From Heligmosomoides polygyrus polygyrus (taxonomy: Eukaryota > Nematoda > Chromadorea > Rhabditida > Heligmosomidae), in NCBI GenBank assembly GCA_947396885.1, contig OX377202.1, forward strand, positions 10,354,001 to 10,418,000: a stretch of 64,000 nucleotides of DNA. Reading direction: 5' to 3'. The notes below the pieces were generated by a model. The model ran no database searches. It had not been told where the DNA came from and saw only the letters and a list, made by a program, of their open reading frames with translations. Each line of letters opens with the position of its first letter. Within the stretch, counting starts at the first letter, position 1. This document shows positions 42,201-48,566 of this stretch, in pieces. Both the position numbers and the translations under genes were made by a program.

Positions 42201-45144
42201 GTTACGATCAAAACTCTTGCGCCAGGCGGGATTCGAACCCGCATCTTCTGCTTTCCGGGCAGCGATGTTCGCCTTACACCACCGGCGCTGTTTGACCGCA
42301 CGTAACATCCGCGATATCCTCGAGGTCCGTCAGCACCCACCCGTGGTACGGGGTTGGGCCGGCCGCTGATATCAGCATGGAAACGGTTAAGCTGAGGACC
42401 TTACTAGTAACAATGCTTGAACACATTAGTTTAAGCCTGGAGCGGCTGATATAGAGGCTATAAGTTGTTACAGGATGTTTTGTTACGATCAAGACTCTTG
42501 CGCCAGGCGGGACTCGAACCCGCATCTTCTGCTTTCCCGTGCGGTCAAACAGCGCCGGTGGTGTAAGGCGAACATCGCTGCTCGGAAAGCAGAAGATGCG
42601 GGTTCGAGTCCCGCCTGGCGCAAGAGTTTTGATCGTAACAAAACATCCTGTAACAACTTATAGCCTCTACATCAGCCGCCCCAGGCTTAAACTAATGTGT
42701 TCAAGCATTTACCTTTTGTCATGCCTAGTATAATTGTTTGGTGGTTTACTGCGAAGCTCTGAGAGTTTTAGTGCACACTTACCAAATCAGTCTATTTGTG
42801 CTCTTCGCACGCTAAAGTTTCCAAGGGTATCTGGCCATAATCATTGTCAACTTCAGTTTCTTCGAAATGAAAAAGAGAAGGAAAACGAACGCGATACTTC
42901 CAACGTTGCTAGCCAAGGGTACTGGTTGTCCGCGATTTGTGCTCCATAAGACATTTTAGACCTTCTTCCACCTGAGTACAGATTTCTAATTTTGATCTAG
43001 TAATATAATGAGCAATATATGGGTTATAGATATGCAATACATATAATGTATAGAATGTCTACAATATATAGATATGCAAGCAGAGAACATTTTGTCAACA
43101 CACCAGAAAAACAACCGGTCTATTGCACTCTGAAAGCACCATGTTCTCGATGCTTTCTACCTTCACTCCCGGCTACGCCTGCTACAGCTTTCGCTTATCT
43201 GTGCAAAAGACGTCCACATCTTCAGTTATTTGCTTAAATTGTTTGCGTGGAAAAGGCAGTTATTATCTCTTCGTCTTTCTGGTAATAAGGTGTGTTATCC
43301 AGAAGGTTTTTCCCATGGATTATCTCTGCGCTGTTACAGGATGTTTTGCTGCTATCAAAACTGTCGCACAAGGTGGGACTCGAACCCGCGCCCTCTGCTT
43401 TCCAAACAGGAATCTACCTTTAGGAGTAGTTTATTTTTACGCTGATAGGCTAGATATCGACTTTAGCGCCACTCGATGCCGCCGCATCGCATTTATACTT
43501 CACCGCCGCAATTTTGGTGTAGTGTAGACAGTAGATTCCAGACCGGAAAGAGCGCCACACCCTTTCCAGTCGGGATATGCTGCCGCCATTTTTCTACCAT
43601 TTCCGGCAATAGGGCAGACAGAATTCTGCCGGTAGTAAAGCGGCGGCAACTCTGCGTCCCTGCCCTTTGATGAAGGGTAGAGCAGCGGCAACGCCGCAGA
43701 AGTCTGTGGGGGCCTTTACGCGGCAGGCGGCAAAACCGGCGTAGTAGCGAAAGGAGCACGTGGCGCCGCCCTCACCCTCAGTTCTGCCGCCCTACTCCAT
43801 CGCCAACGCGGTTTCATTGTCATTATCATTATCACTTTTCATTCCAAATCACACATTTTTTTAAGCCTAATGTGACTGAAACAGAGGCTATATGCTGTCG
43901 TAAGGCATTGGACCTGTCCGGAAAGCCGAGGACGTTGCACGTTCAAGTCTCACTTGGCGCTGGTTGGTCGTAACAAATCAAATCCTCTAACAGAATATAG
44001 ACCATGTACCATCCCTCCAGGCTTGCCAGGAAACTACCTCAACAGTAAGTCAGAACTGCCCAAGTGTTGAATATGGGCTCTCTCTGGGAAACAACAAAAT
44101 GGAAGTATCTCGACCACAATACAACTCTGTGCAGAGTTAAAGACGACAGAAGCTGGGCCGTTGGCAGCGTTAACCCTCTACCTACGCGCGAAGGACGGGC
44201 TTAAGATAGCTGGAAACGTCGATGATGAGCAAGGGTGGTGGAACAGTGGGTAGAGGGGCGGCGTAATCCTCATGATCGCTGTTTCCAGCCAACTTGAGCC
44301 AGCCTTCCGCGTGCAGGCAAAGGGCTTAGCCCTAGTTTATACTTGCGCCGCTGCGCGGCGCGGCACGATGGTGGGGAGAGGTATCGACCGGGCGGCGCGA
44401 AAAATCGATATCTATGGCGATCGTGGTGCCGCGGCGCGTGTCGGCGCAAGTATAAACTAGGGCTTACGCCGCCAACGACCCAACTTCCGTCGTTTCTAAC
44501 TCTGCGCACAGTTGTATTGGGGTCGAGATATTTGCATCTTGTTGTTTCCCAGAGAGAGGCGATTGTACCCATGTACAACACATAGGCCATTCCGACCTAC
44601 CGTTGAGATAGTCTCCTGGTTAGGCAAAGGTGTGGAACAGCTCTGTCTTATTTCAGCGTGAGGGGTATAAAAATGCAAAATAATTCGAGACTATCGGTAA
44701 GAAATGGTCTTCACACTGCAAACGTGAGTTGCACAACAACACAACTTCACAACACAACAAAACAACCTAATTCGAATACGCGACGATGACTGCGACGAGT
44801 CACTGCGCTTGAAAGCGAGATCACTTCTAGGCAGTTCTACCGCATAAACCATGCTGAAGAAGTTTGTCTACGGCCACTCTAGAACACTCGTTCCATTGAG
44901 CTATCACTTAATATTGGCTCACCCCGTGTTTCTTGCAACAAACTGATCGTTTTCACTGGTGTGCAAACAAATCATTAAAAACAAACAACGAATTAAACGA
45001 GTGGGGAATCTGAGTACATCTTAAATAATACCTACCAAGGAAACTTTCACCGCAGCGCTTCTTTAGCTCGGCATTCTGCTCTCGTGTTATCCGGCCAGTG
45101 TGCCCAAAACTCACAATGATCAGATGTAATAGCACAACCAGCAT
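33194..45144 (-). CDS. Serine protease gene B (S1 family), probable pseudo-enzyme
   Basis: Seven exons in transcription order: 45036-45144, 42891-42971, 36973-37081, 36810-36915, 36579-36756, 33365-33480, 33194-33295, about 266 codons with no internal stop. Each exon pairs with one of gene A at the same phase. Landmarks: signal peptide MLVVLLHLIIVSFG, TREQNAELKKRCG, NQYPWLATLEV, His in LTAAHC, then SSNLGIVEL where A has KDDIAIVEL (catalytic Asp reads Asn), PICMP, and ICTDDSGAPTF where A has VCNGDSGGPLF (Gly193 reads Asp, Gly197 reads Ala; Ser kept). An intact frame with a damaged active site suggests a retained pseudo-protease. The last exon can stop at TAA 33194 or splice at GTAAGT (donor after 33205) to an unseen exon. 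Introns reach about 5.8 kb. Confidence 0.82.
33365..33480 (-). CDS. Gene B, exon leading to the active-site Ser
   Basis: Acceptor TTTCTTTAG, donor GTCAGT. It encodes LPFSLVRDDRQVVYLKFLNK and GTGICT, matching LPYPELGDNQEVDVTLVN in gene A. Another acceptor upstream would add residues; the chosen one gives the better match. Confidence 0.75.
34162..34627. mobile_element. Foldback MITE 2, copy 1 (466 bp), TGA target site
   Basis: CCAGGAGACTATCTCAACGG at the left is the inverse of CCGTTGAGATAGTTTCCTAG at the right. The arms run inward about 200 bp through ACAACTCTGCACAGAGTTAG and GGCGGCGTTAGCCCTATGCC blocks. TGA lies on both sides (34159-34161, 34628-34630). It is inserted in a LINE fragment in gene B's fifth intron. 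Confidence 0.8.
34628..34760 (-). pseudogene. Short CR1/Jockey-like LINE fragment
   Basis: The minus strand encodes VSFYESLPVTSGVPQGVVSL, the RT block with SGVPQG, as in the LINE at 15555-16790. The foldback MITE interrupts it on the low-coordinate side. Confidence 0.65.
34795..35085 (+). mobile_element. SINE family 2, copy 2
   Basis: The plus-strand head carries GGTGGCGCAGTCGGTGGG (A-box-like) and TTTTGAGCTCGAATCCGCC (B-box-like), followed by GCCAATATTTTTGCACACG and the conserved end TTACGCTTTCCCATGAT. Upstream is the body shared with 14000-14170 and 36360-36475. Confidence 0.65.
35483..35617. mobile_element. GC-rich palindromic MITE (135 bp), TAA target site
   Basis: GCCCCAGTTTACACTTGCGC and GCAAGTATAAACTATAGC are inverse ends; TAA flanks both sides (35480-35482, 35618-35620). 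Same subgroup as 44329 and 58008 (GATATCTAT near the centre). Confidence 0.78.
36178..36475 (-). mobile_element. SINE family 2, copy 3
   Basis: The low-coordinate end has ATCATGAGAAAGCG and AACTAATATGTGCGAAAATG; the head on the minus strand has a decayed A-box-like region near 36293-36310 and B-box-like region near 36240. The body matches copy 1 through GTTCAGCAAAAACTGACTGT and CTCCGCTCACACGGCCCTA. Confidence 0.65.
36579..36756 (-). CDS. Gene B, exon with catalytic Asp changed to Asn
   Basis: Acceptor GCACTTCAG, donor GTGCGT. It encodes HEDFGECTMSSNLGIVELEH and PTAIATPICMP. Aligned without gaps to gene A, Asn (codon AAT) takes the place of the catalytic Asp. Confidence 0.85.
36810..36915 (-). 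CDS. Gene B, exon after the His exon
   Basis: Acceptor TTTTTCAAG, donor GTATAC. It encodes IHKNNDDVFPRTVTFGPAC and EECDRRRAVK, six bases longer than the partner exon of gene A. Confidence 0.78.
36973..37081 (-). CDS. Gene B, catalytic His exon
   Basis: Acceptor TAATCTTCAG, donor GTTTGTGG. It encodes HSCMGVLISPRHVLTAAHC with His57 intact, almost the same as gene A over this block. Confidence 0.88.
37533..37847 (-). mobile_element. SINE family 1, copy 2
   Basis: tRNA-headed SINE on the minus strand, flanked by the exact 12-bp target duplication GACATCTCGATA (37521-37532, 37848-37859). The tail at the left is built of GGATAATAAAGGATAAAGG. The head at the right carries the A-box-like and B-box-like blocks of the family. 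Confidence 0.85.
37995..38533 (-). pseudogene. RTE-like LINE, 3' part of the split copy
   Basis: The minus strand encodes the RT C-terminal region: SRVSAAWSKWRSMTGVLCDR, KAKIYRTVVRPVAIHGAEC, then CGHVNLVDGDTVRKIGLN, HKGRPRQRWLDTLRMDI, GIHPDQAFDRAKWR and a stop after KRDKR near 38000. The other part lies at 40347-40480, on the far side of a Penelope-like insertion. Confidence 0.85.
38549..40331 (-). mobile_element. Penelope-like element with inverted arms, inserted in an RTE-like LINE
   Basis: Flanked by the 15-bp duplication CAGACGCAATTGCAG (38534-38548 and 40332-40346). Left arm about 38590-39085 and right arm about 39838-40331 are inverse copies (GGTTGGTAAACGAC, TGAAGAAGGCGATCCAGC, GGCATCCACTGCCC and others). 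Between them the minus strand encodes the RT C-terminus and a GIY-YIG endonuclease. Inverted terminal long repeats are known for Penelope-like elements; this copy is 5'-truncated in the RT. Confidence 0.82.
39013..39794 (-). pseudogene. Penelope-like RT C-terminus and GIY-YIG endonuclease
   Basis: From 39794 downward: CFEVMNSQSEYIKLTRE and ITKWYRKPSCKNIIVHSR (RT thumb region), then VVRNMFQTAASVC. After a frame change near 39345 come VRYRLYDCTCGTTNCVVC, a CPGGKEGDC cysteine cluster, and the endonuclease VYLISC...EEYIGETGRPLHVRIKEHLDG (given in parts). The GIY-YIG enzyme nicks target DNA for retrotransposition. The catalytic RT box is absent, so the copy is dead. Confidence 0.85.
40347..40480 (-). 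pseudogene. RTE-like LINE, 5' part of the split copy
   Basis: The minus strand reads LKLNVEKSDREYLTTDVN, then INGAALVRATYFKYLGSAI, the RT region just before that at 38533. The 5' remainder is missing beyond about 40490. Confidence 0.75.
40490..41845. other. Gene B intron, no feature recognised
   Basis: No gene or transposon domain recognised on either strand. A small hairpin of CAGGCGGAACTGTC / TGGCTCCGCCTT type lies near 40925-40965. Several short ORFs lack any motif. Confidence 0.4.
41859..42153 (+). mobile_element. SINE family 1, copy 3
   Basis: The 295-bp copy has the clearest head: GCGTGTAGCGCAGTCGGAGG with A box TAGCGCAGTCGG, and GGTTCGGATTTCC as a B-box-like element, then a non-tRNA body and a CCTTTATCCTTTTATCC tail. 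It is flanked by the exact 12-bp duplication ACTACCTTTAAG (41847-41858, 42154-42165). Confidence 0.88.
42218..42288 (-). ncRNA. tRNA-like head of SINE family 3, copy 1
   Basis: A 71-nt cloverleaf can be drawn: acceptor GCGCCGG / CTGGCGC, D stem GTGT / ACAT, anticodon stem CTGC / GCAG, T arm GCGGGTTCGAATCCCGC. Position 33 is C instead of U, the anticodon would be GGA (Ser), yet there is no long variable arm, so it is a tRNA-derived sequence rather than a working tRNA. The following GAGTTTTGATCGTAAC block is shared by the other copies. Confidence 0.65.
42410..42708. repeat. Palindrome built of SINE family 3 sequence
   Basis: The left arm (42410-42536) and right arm (42583-42708) are near-perfect inverse copies that run from AATGCTTGAACACATTAG through TGTTACAGGATGTTTTG into the tRNA T arm. 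The centre (42537-42582) holds the 5' half of the plus-strand tRNA-like unit. Confidence 0.8.
42552..42622 (+). ncRNA. tRNA-like head of SINE family 3, copy 2
   Basis: Same cloverleaf as 42218-42288 with B box GGTTCGAGTCC intact and the anticodon loop reading TCGGAAA. Again there is no U at position 33. It sits at the core of a palindrome, in a gene B intron. Confidence 0.65.
42891..42971 (-). CDS. Gene B, exon 2
   Basis: Acceptor TGTACTCAG, donor GTTCGTTT, the same unusual GTTCG donor as in gene A. It encodes GGRRSKMSYGAQIADNQYPW and LATLEVS. Reading on past the donor meets a TGA, so the splice is needed. Confidence 0.78.
43345..43410 (-). repeat. SINE family 3 fragment
   Basis: CTGTTACAGGATGTTTTGCT and GGTGGGACTCGAACCCGC match the tail and T arm of the family on the minus strand; the D arm half is missing. 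It lies in gene B intron 1. Confidence 0.6.
43500..43716. repeat. Degenerate GC-rich palindromic MITE
   Basis: The right part GCCGCAGAAGTCTGTGGG and GGCCTTTACG resembles the right end of the element at 23325-23656; the inner GGCAACGCCGC words also match. The left end is not clear. Confidence 0.45.
43885..43995 (+). repeat. Decayed SINE family 3 copy
   Basis: GTAAGGCATTGGAC, TCCGGAAAGCCGAGGACG, GTTCAAGTCTCACTTGGCGC and GGTCGTAACAAATC follow the order of the family's D arm, anticodon arm, T arm and tail on the plus strand. Confidence 0.5.
44026..44619. mobile_element. Foldback MITE 2, copy 2, with a nested palindrome
   Basis: Ends CCAGGAAACTACCTCAACAG and CCGTTGAGATAGTCTCCTGG correspond to the copy at 34162. 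The right arm is split by a GC-rich palindromic MITE (44329-44463). Flanking TTG / TTA may be a mutated 3-bp target duplication. Confidence 0.75.
44329..44463. mobile_element. GC-rich palindromic MITE (135 bp) nested in MITE 2, TTA target site
   Basis: GCCCTAGTTTATACTTGCGC and GCGCAAGTATAAACTAGGGC are exact inverse ends, flanked by TTA on both sides (44326-44328, 44464-44466). The uninterrupted MITE 2 copy at about 34465 reads GGGTTAACGCCGCC, which is the empty site with a single TTA. Confidence 0.85.
45036..45144 (-). CDS. Gene B, exon 1 with signal peptide
   Basis: ATG at 45144 is preceded directly by TTGATTTAG, an AG that could serve as a trans-splice acceptor. It encodes MLVVLLHLIIVSFGHTG and then ITREQNAELKKRCGESFLG; donor GTAGGT. 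An earlier GT after RCG is also possible, but the chosen donor matches gene A (CGNHFL then GTAAGG). Confidence 0.82.
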
Positions 45145-45189
45145 CTAAATCAACCATGATTCAAAACGCTTTTACTGACCTACCTGAAC

Positions 45190-45834
45190 CATTTAATACT
45201 ATCTTAGTTTGACGGAGACGTCTAACAGAAGAAAAGCCCCTTGAGAATTTCTTTCATTACATTTTTTTTCATTTCTGGGAGGAATATCTTAGTGTTCATC
45301 TGCTTGAAATAATCGAGCCTATTAGAGAATCCATCCAATATTTGTTTCCCTTTTTTGGAAACTTGAAAAAGCGATCAGGATTCGATTTTCGACAAATTAT
45401 GCAGCTCGTAATTTCTCCTTTTTTAGCAAACCATGATCCACCTGCTTTTTAAAGCATTCCCAAGCTCGGCCGTTCAATATAAAGATATTAGAGGAAACGC
45501 GTACTAGACCGCCAACGCGATGGGCAGACTCATTCTCAAGATCTTTCAGAGAGCGGAGTCTGCCTCACTGTATGCAAGCTGCCAGAGATCGAGTGGTCTG
45601 GAAGAGTTGTGGTCTCCGCTGAGAAGACAAGGGGACCATCAAGGTATCAAAACAAGTAAGTTTCAAAGTAGTATTTTCCAAAACGGAGGACAAAAAGATC
45701 CAGGTCCAGGGAGATCCAAACTGATGACACTTCTGATGCTCTTCTCATCCTAATGTGAAAAACGGAGCATTGTGCAAAAAGTAGAGCGGTTCCACAGAGT
45801 GAAGGTTGAAAAATACTTACGGTATATGAGTATT
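45190..45834. other. Region upstream of gene B
   Basis: No promoter element or gene could be defined. A 77-codon ORF at 45520 has no recognisable feature. A 12-bp SINE target site ends the stretch. Confidence 0.35.
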
Positions 45835-46130
45835 AGGGCGCGTGTAGCGCAGTCGGAGGAGGCGAGACTGCCGCGTGCACCCGATACCAGGTCTCTGGTT
45901 CGGATTTTCCGCCCAGTCCAACCAAGCCTTCCATAACTCCGGGGTCGGTGAATTGGTACCAGACTTGTTTGGGAAGGATAAAGCGCTAACTTGTTCATCG
46001 GCCAGCTACCGCAAGTCATTGCATGGCTAAATACGCATTCAAATCGCCTCCACGATATCCCGTAGAAGTAGAATGCGTGGCGCATCCCAAAAAGGATTGA
46101 ATAATGCCGTCCTTTATCCTTTTTATTCTT
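45835..46130 (+). mobile_element. SINE family 1, copy 4
   Basis: The 296-bp copy starts AGGGCGCGTGTAGCGCAG and ends in CCTTTATCCTTTTTATTCTT. It is flanked by the exact 12-bp duplication TATATGAGTATT (45823-45834, 46131-46142). It lies upstream of gene B. Confidence 0.88.
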
Positions 46131-46781
46131 TATATGAGTATTGTTTACATGTGGAACTGTCCATAAGAAGATTTACAGAACCGTCCTTGAAAGGGTTTCT
46201 CCAACTGCGAATTACCATGGATGGTTATTACCCCATGATGAATTGAGCGACGCCTTTCCCTTACTAGGTAGGTTCGCCGCACCTGTGGTTGCCGATTTGA
46301 AGTTCTTCAGTCCATCTTTTCGAGCTATCCCAGGCACTGAAGTCGATGATGCCTTGTAGGTTTGTTCTTCATCATAGAGCTTCTCCAGCTCCACTAAGAA
46401 TGCTTCGTCCTCTTCCTTACTATACTTGGAGGGCATGCGATGAATACAACCCTTGCTGGCGCGTCTTCGTAGTCGCACTCGTAGTCTTCTGATGCGGGTT
46501 GTCGGAGACTCGCATTCATCAGAGTTTCATGATCAAGCTTTAATTAAGGAGAACGTGAGCGCCACCAACCCTTTGGATGTCGACTCCTCCCAAGCACCCC
46601 TGCTCTCAGAGAATTCTACATGATTTGTATTAATTGGTGCCAACTCTCCTAAGATGTACTTCTTAAATGTCTCGTTAAGCGCTAGAAAGAAGTCTCTAAC
46701 TATTGAAGAGATTACTGGACCTGTCTAGGCTATCACCACCTATTTATAAAAGAACATTATATATAAAAGAGTTGGTCCGTG

Positions 46782-46985
46782 GAGTGATATAACCTAAGTG
46801 AGGTACGCCGCATCATTCACAGCAAGTGCGGTCGAGTGATCCAACCTAAGTGAGGTACGCCGCATCACCCGCAGCGAGAGCGGTCGAGTGATCTAACCGA
46901 AGTGAGATACGCCGCATTAACCACTGCGAGGGCGGTCGATGATCTAACCTGAATGAGGTACGCCTCATCATCTACAGCGGGGGCA
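46782..46985. repeat. 52-bp tandem repeat, four copies
   Basis: Units start GAGTGATMYAACC and contain AAGTGAGGTACGCCGCAT and GCGGTC. The first three are 52 bp each; the fourth is shortened and more diverged. No gene overlaps. Confidence 0.85.
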
Positions 46986-47049
46986 AATTTTGCTGTTGAA
47001 CGTGGGATGTTGCTGCAGCAGGGAAAACGCAAACGCCCTTTACTGCTTA

Positions 47050-47939
47050 ACACAACAGCACCTACGCGCGTTGTTGAGCGTCCAGATTCAGAAGCCGACT
47101 TCGTGCCATTAGCATGAGAGGACTACTAAAGGAGTAAGGGTAGAAGGGGGACTTTGAGGGTGGAGAACCGATGGCGATATGAAGGCAGCGACCAGGAGCA
47201 TTGTGATGGTCGATGGGGAGAGCAATGAAGCAGGCCAGGAGGTGGCACCAAGAAGAGTTTAGGCAATATATAGGGATCATTAGGGAGTTGCCAATCAGGG
47301 GAGGGGGCAGTAAGGAGGATCAGCAAGGGATCCATTAGCATTAGGAGAGACCGGATTTAGAGGATGTGACACCGATGTCTCACAATGGGCGCTCGCTCGC
47401 CGTCGTCGTGTCGTGAGCGTGGGAGGCCTACTTAATAGGGGTAGGGTAGTAGGGAGGATCCCGAGGAGGTGAGGAGGAGCATACCTTAAAGAAGGGACCT
47501 GGAGGCGAGACCAGGACGGGGAACCAACAAGAAAGGAGCCGTAAGGGAATTCATACGGAGAAGAAGGAATCTGTCATATGCATAGCCTCGTCATGCTCGA
47601 CACAGCGGCGACTGCGCGCGCTTCTGAGCTTCTTGATCCAGAAAACGGACCCCCTACTTCGCGCAGCAAGCATCCTGACTCTGAATACGTGTCACCGACC
47701 ATGCCATGAGCATGGGAGGACCACTAAGGGGACAGTGGAGAAGGGCGGTATGGGGGACCTCTATGCTGGACCAGAAGAGCGACCAGGAAGGAAAGGAAGA
47801 ACCTGGAGGAGAGGCCAGGACGGAGAAACCAGCAAGAAGAAACCAGTAGGTGTCAGTAGTGGAAACAAAGAAGTGGGCCAATAGTGGGGATCAGGAAGGT
47901 GGGGGACTAAAGAAGGGGAGGGAAGACCTGTAAAGGCGG
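47050..47939. repeat. Degenerate purine-rich tandem array, about 295-bp units
   Basis: Three spaced copies of a block like GAGNNTGGGAGGACYACTAA with following AGGGTAGAAGGGGGA-like sequence at about 47114, 47413 and 47705. The plus strand is strongly G+A rich. It ends exactly at the BEL element's target site. Confidence 0.5.
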
Positions 47940-47945
47940 ACCAGC

Positions 47946-48421
47946 TATCGCGAACGCGAGTAGAGAAAAAAAGTGGACTTCCGTAGCTCTTTAGGTTTCT
48001 TTAAGCTCATGTAGGATAACTCTTGCTCTAGACCACATTTTCTCATACAAGAATTTGCTGTGTTTCCCATAGGCTTGAAATGTTGACGCCGACAAGGCAG
48101 GAATGTGTGAGACGGCGGCTGCGACCGCGTATATATGTCGCCTGCTCGGCACCGCACGGTGCTTCGAGCTTTTTGCTCGTCTTATTTTTCCTCTATTTCA
48201 CTTTTATCGATTTTTCTCTTCTGTAGCATCTAGGAATTTCAGGGTAGGAAGTTGCATTTTTTGTAAGGGTGCATTAAAGGTGCTTAAGCTGAGTCACTTT
48301 CTTACTCATCATCGGCAGATTGCTTTCTGGTGTATTTTCGTGCATATTTTGCTACTTCTATTACAATAAACGTTTAATTACCCAAGTTTGAGGTATTCCG
48401 CGTGGCAGTTATCGATCGCAT
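47946..48421 (+). repeat. 5' LTR of the BEL element
   Basis: 476 bp beginning TATCGCGAACGCGAG and ending ATCGATCGCAT. It contains GTATATATGTCGCC (possible TATA region) near 48128 and CAATAAACG (polyadenylation-like) near 48365. Confidence 0.85.
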
Positions 48422-48422
48422 A

Positions 48423-48434
48423 TGGTGCATCGGC
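48423..48434 (+). promoter_or_regulatory. Primer binding site for tRNA-Gly
   Basis: TGGTGCATCGGC begins one base after the 5' LTR and is complementary to the 3' end of nematode tRNA-Gly (GCC), which ends GCCGATGCA plus CCA. The match then stops (12 of the usual 12-18 bases). The tRNA sequence is recalled, not searched. Confidence 0.75.
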
Positions 48435-48566
48435 AACCAATCTGAAGCCGCGGTCGAATCAAGCACCACAACCAAGGAGCGATTCATCATCCGTCTCACG
48501 GATCCAGGTGGGCACTTGAGGAAAACCTTGCAGTGCATGTTCAACGCTTCAAGTGTCGTCTTTTGA

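Noticed and set aside
42181..42733. ORFs with protein-like text such as RQAGFEPASSAFRAA or RRDSNPHLL
   Set aside because: These are well-known translation artefacts of tRNA sequence; the region is a tRNA-derived SINE.
46212..46478. 88-codon minus-strand ORF (MPSKYSKEEDEAFLVELEKL)
   Set aside because: No family recognised, no splice context, and it lies among repeats; not enough to call a gene.
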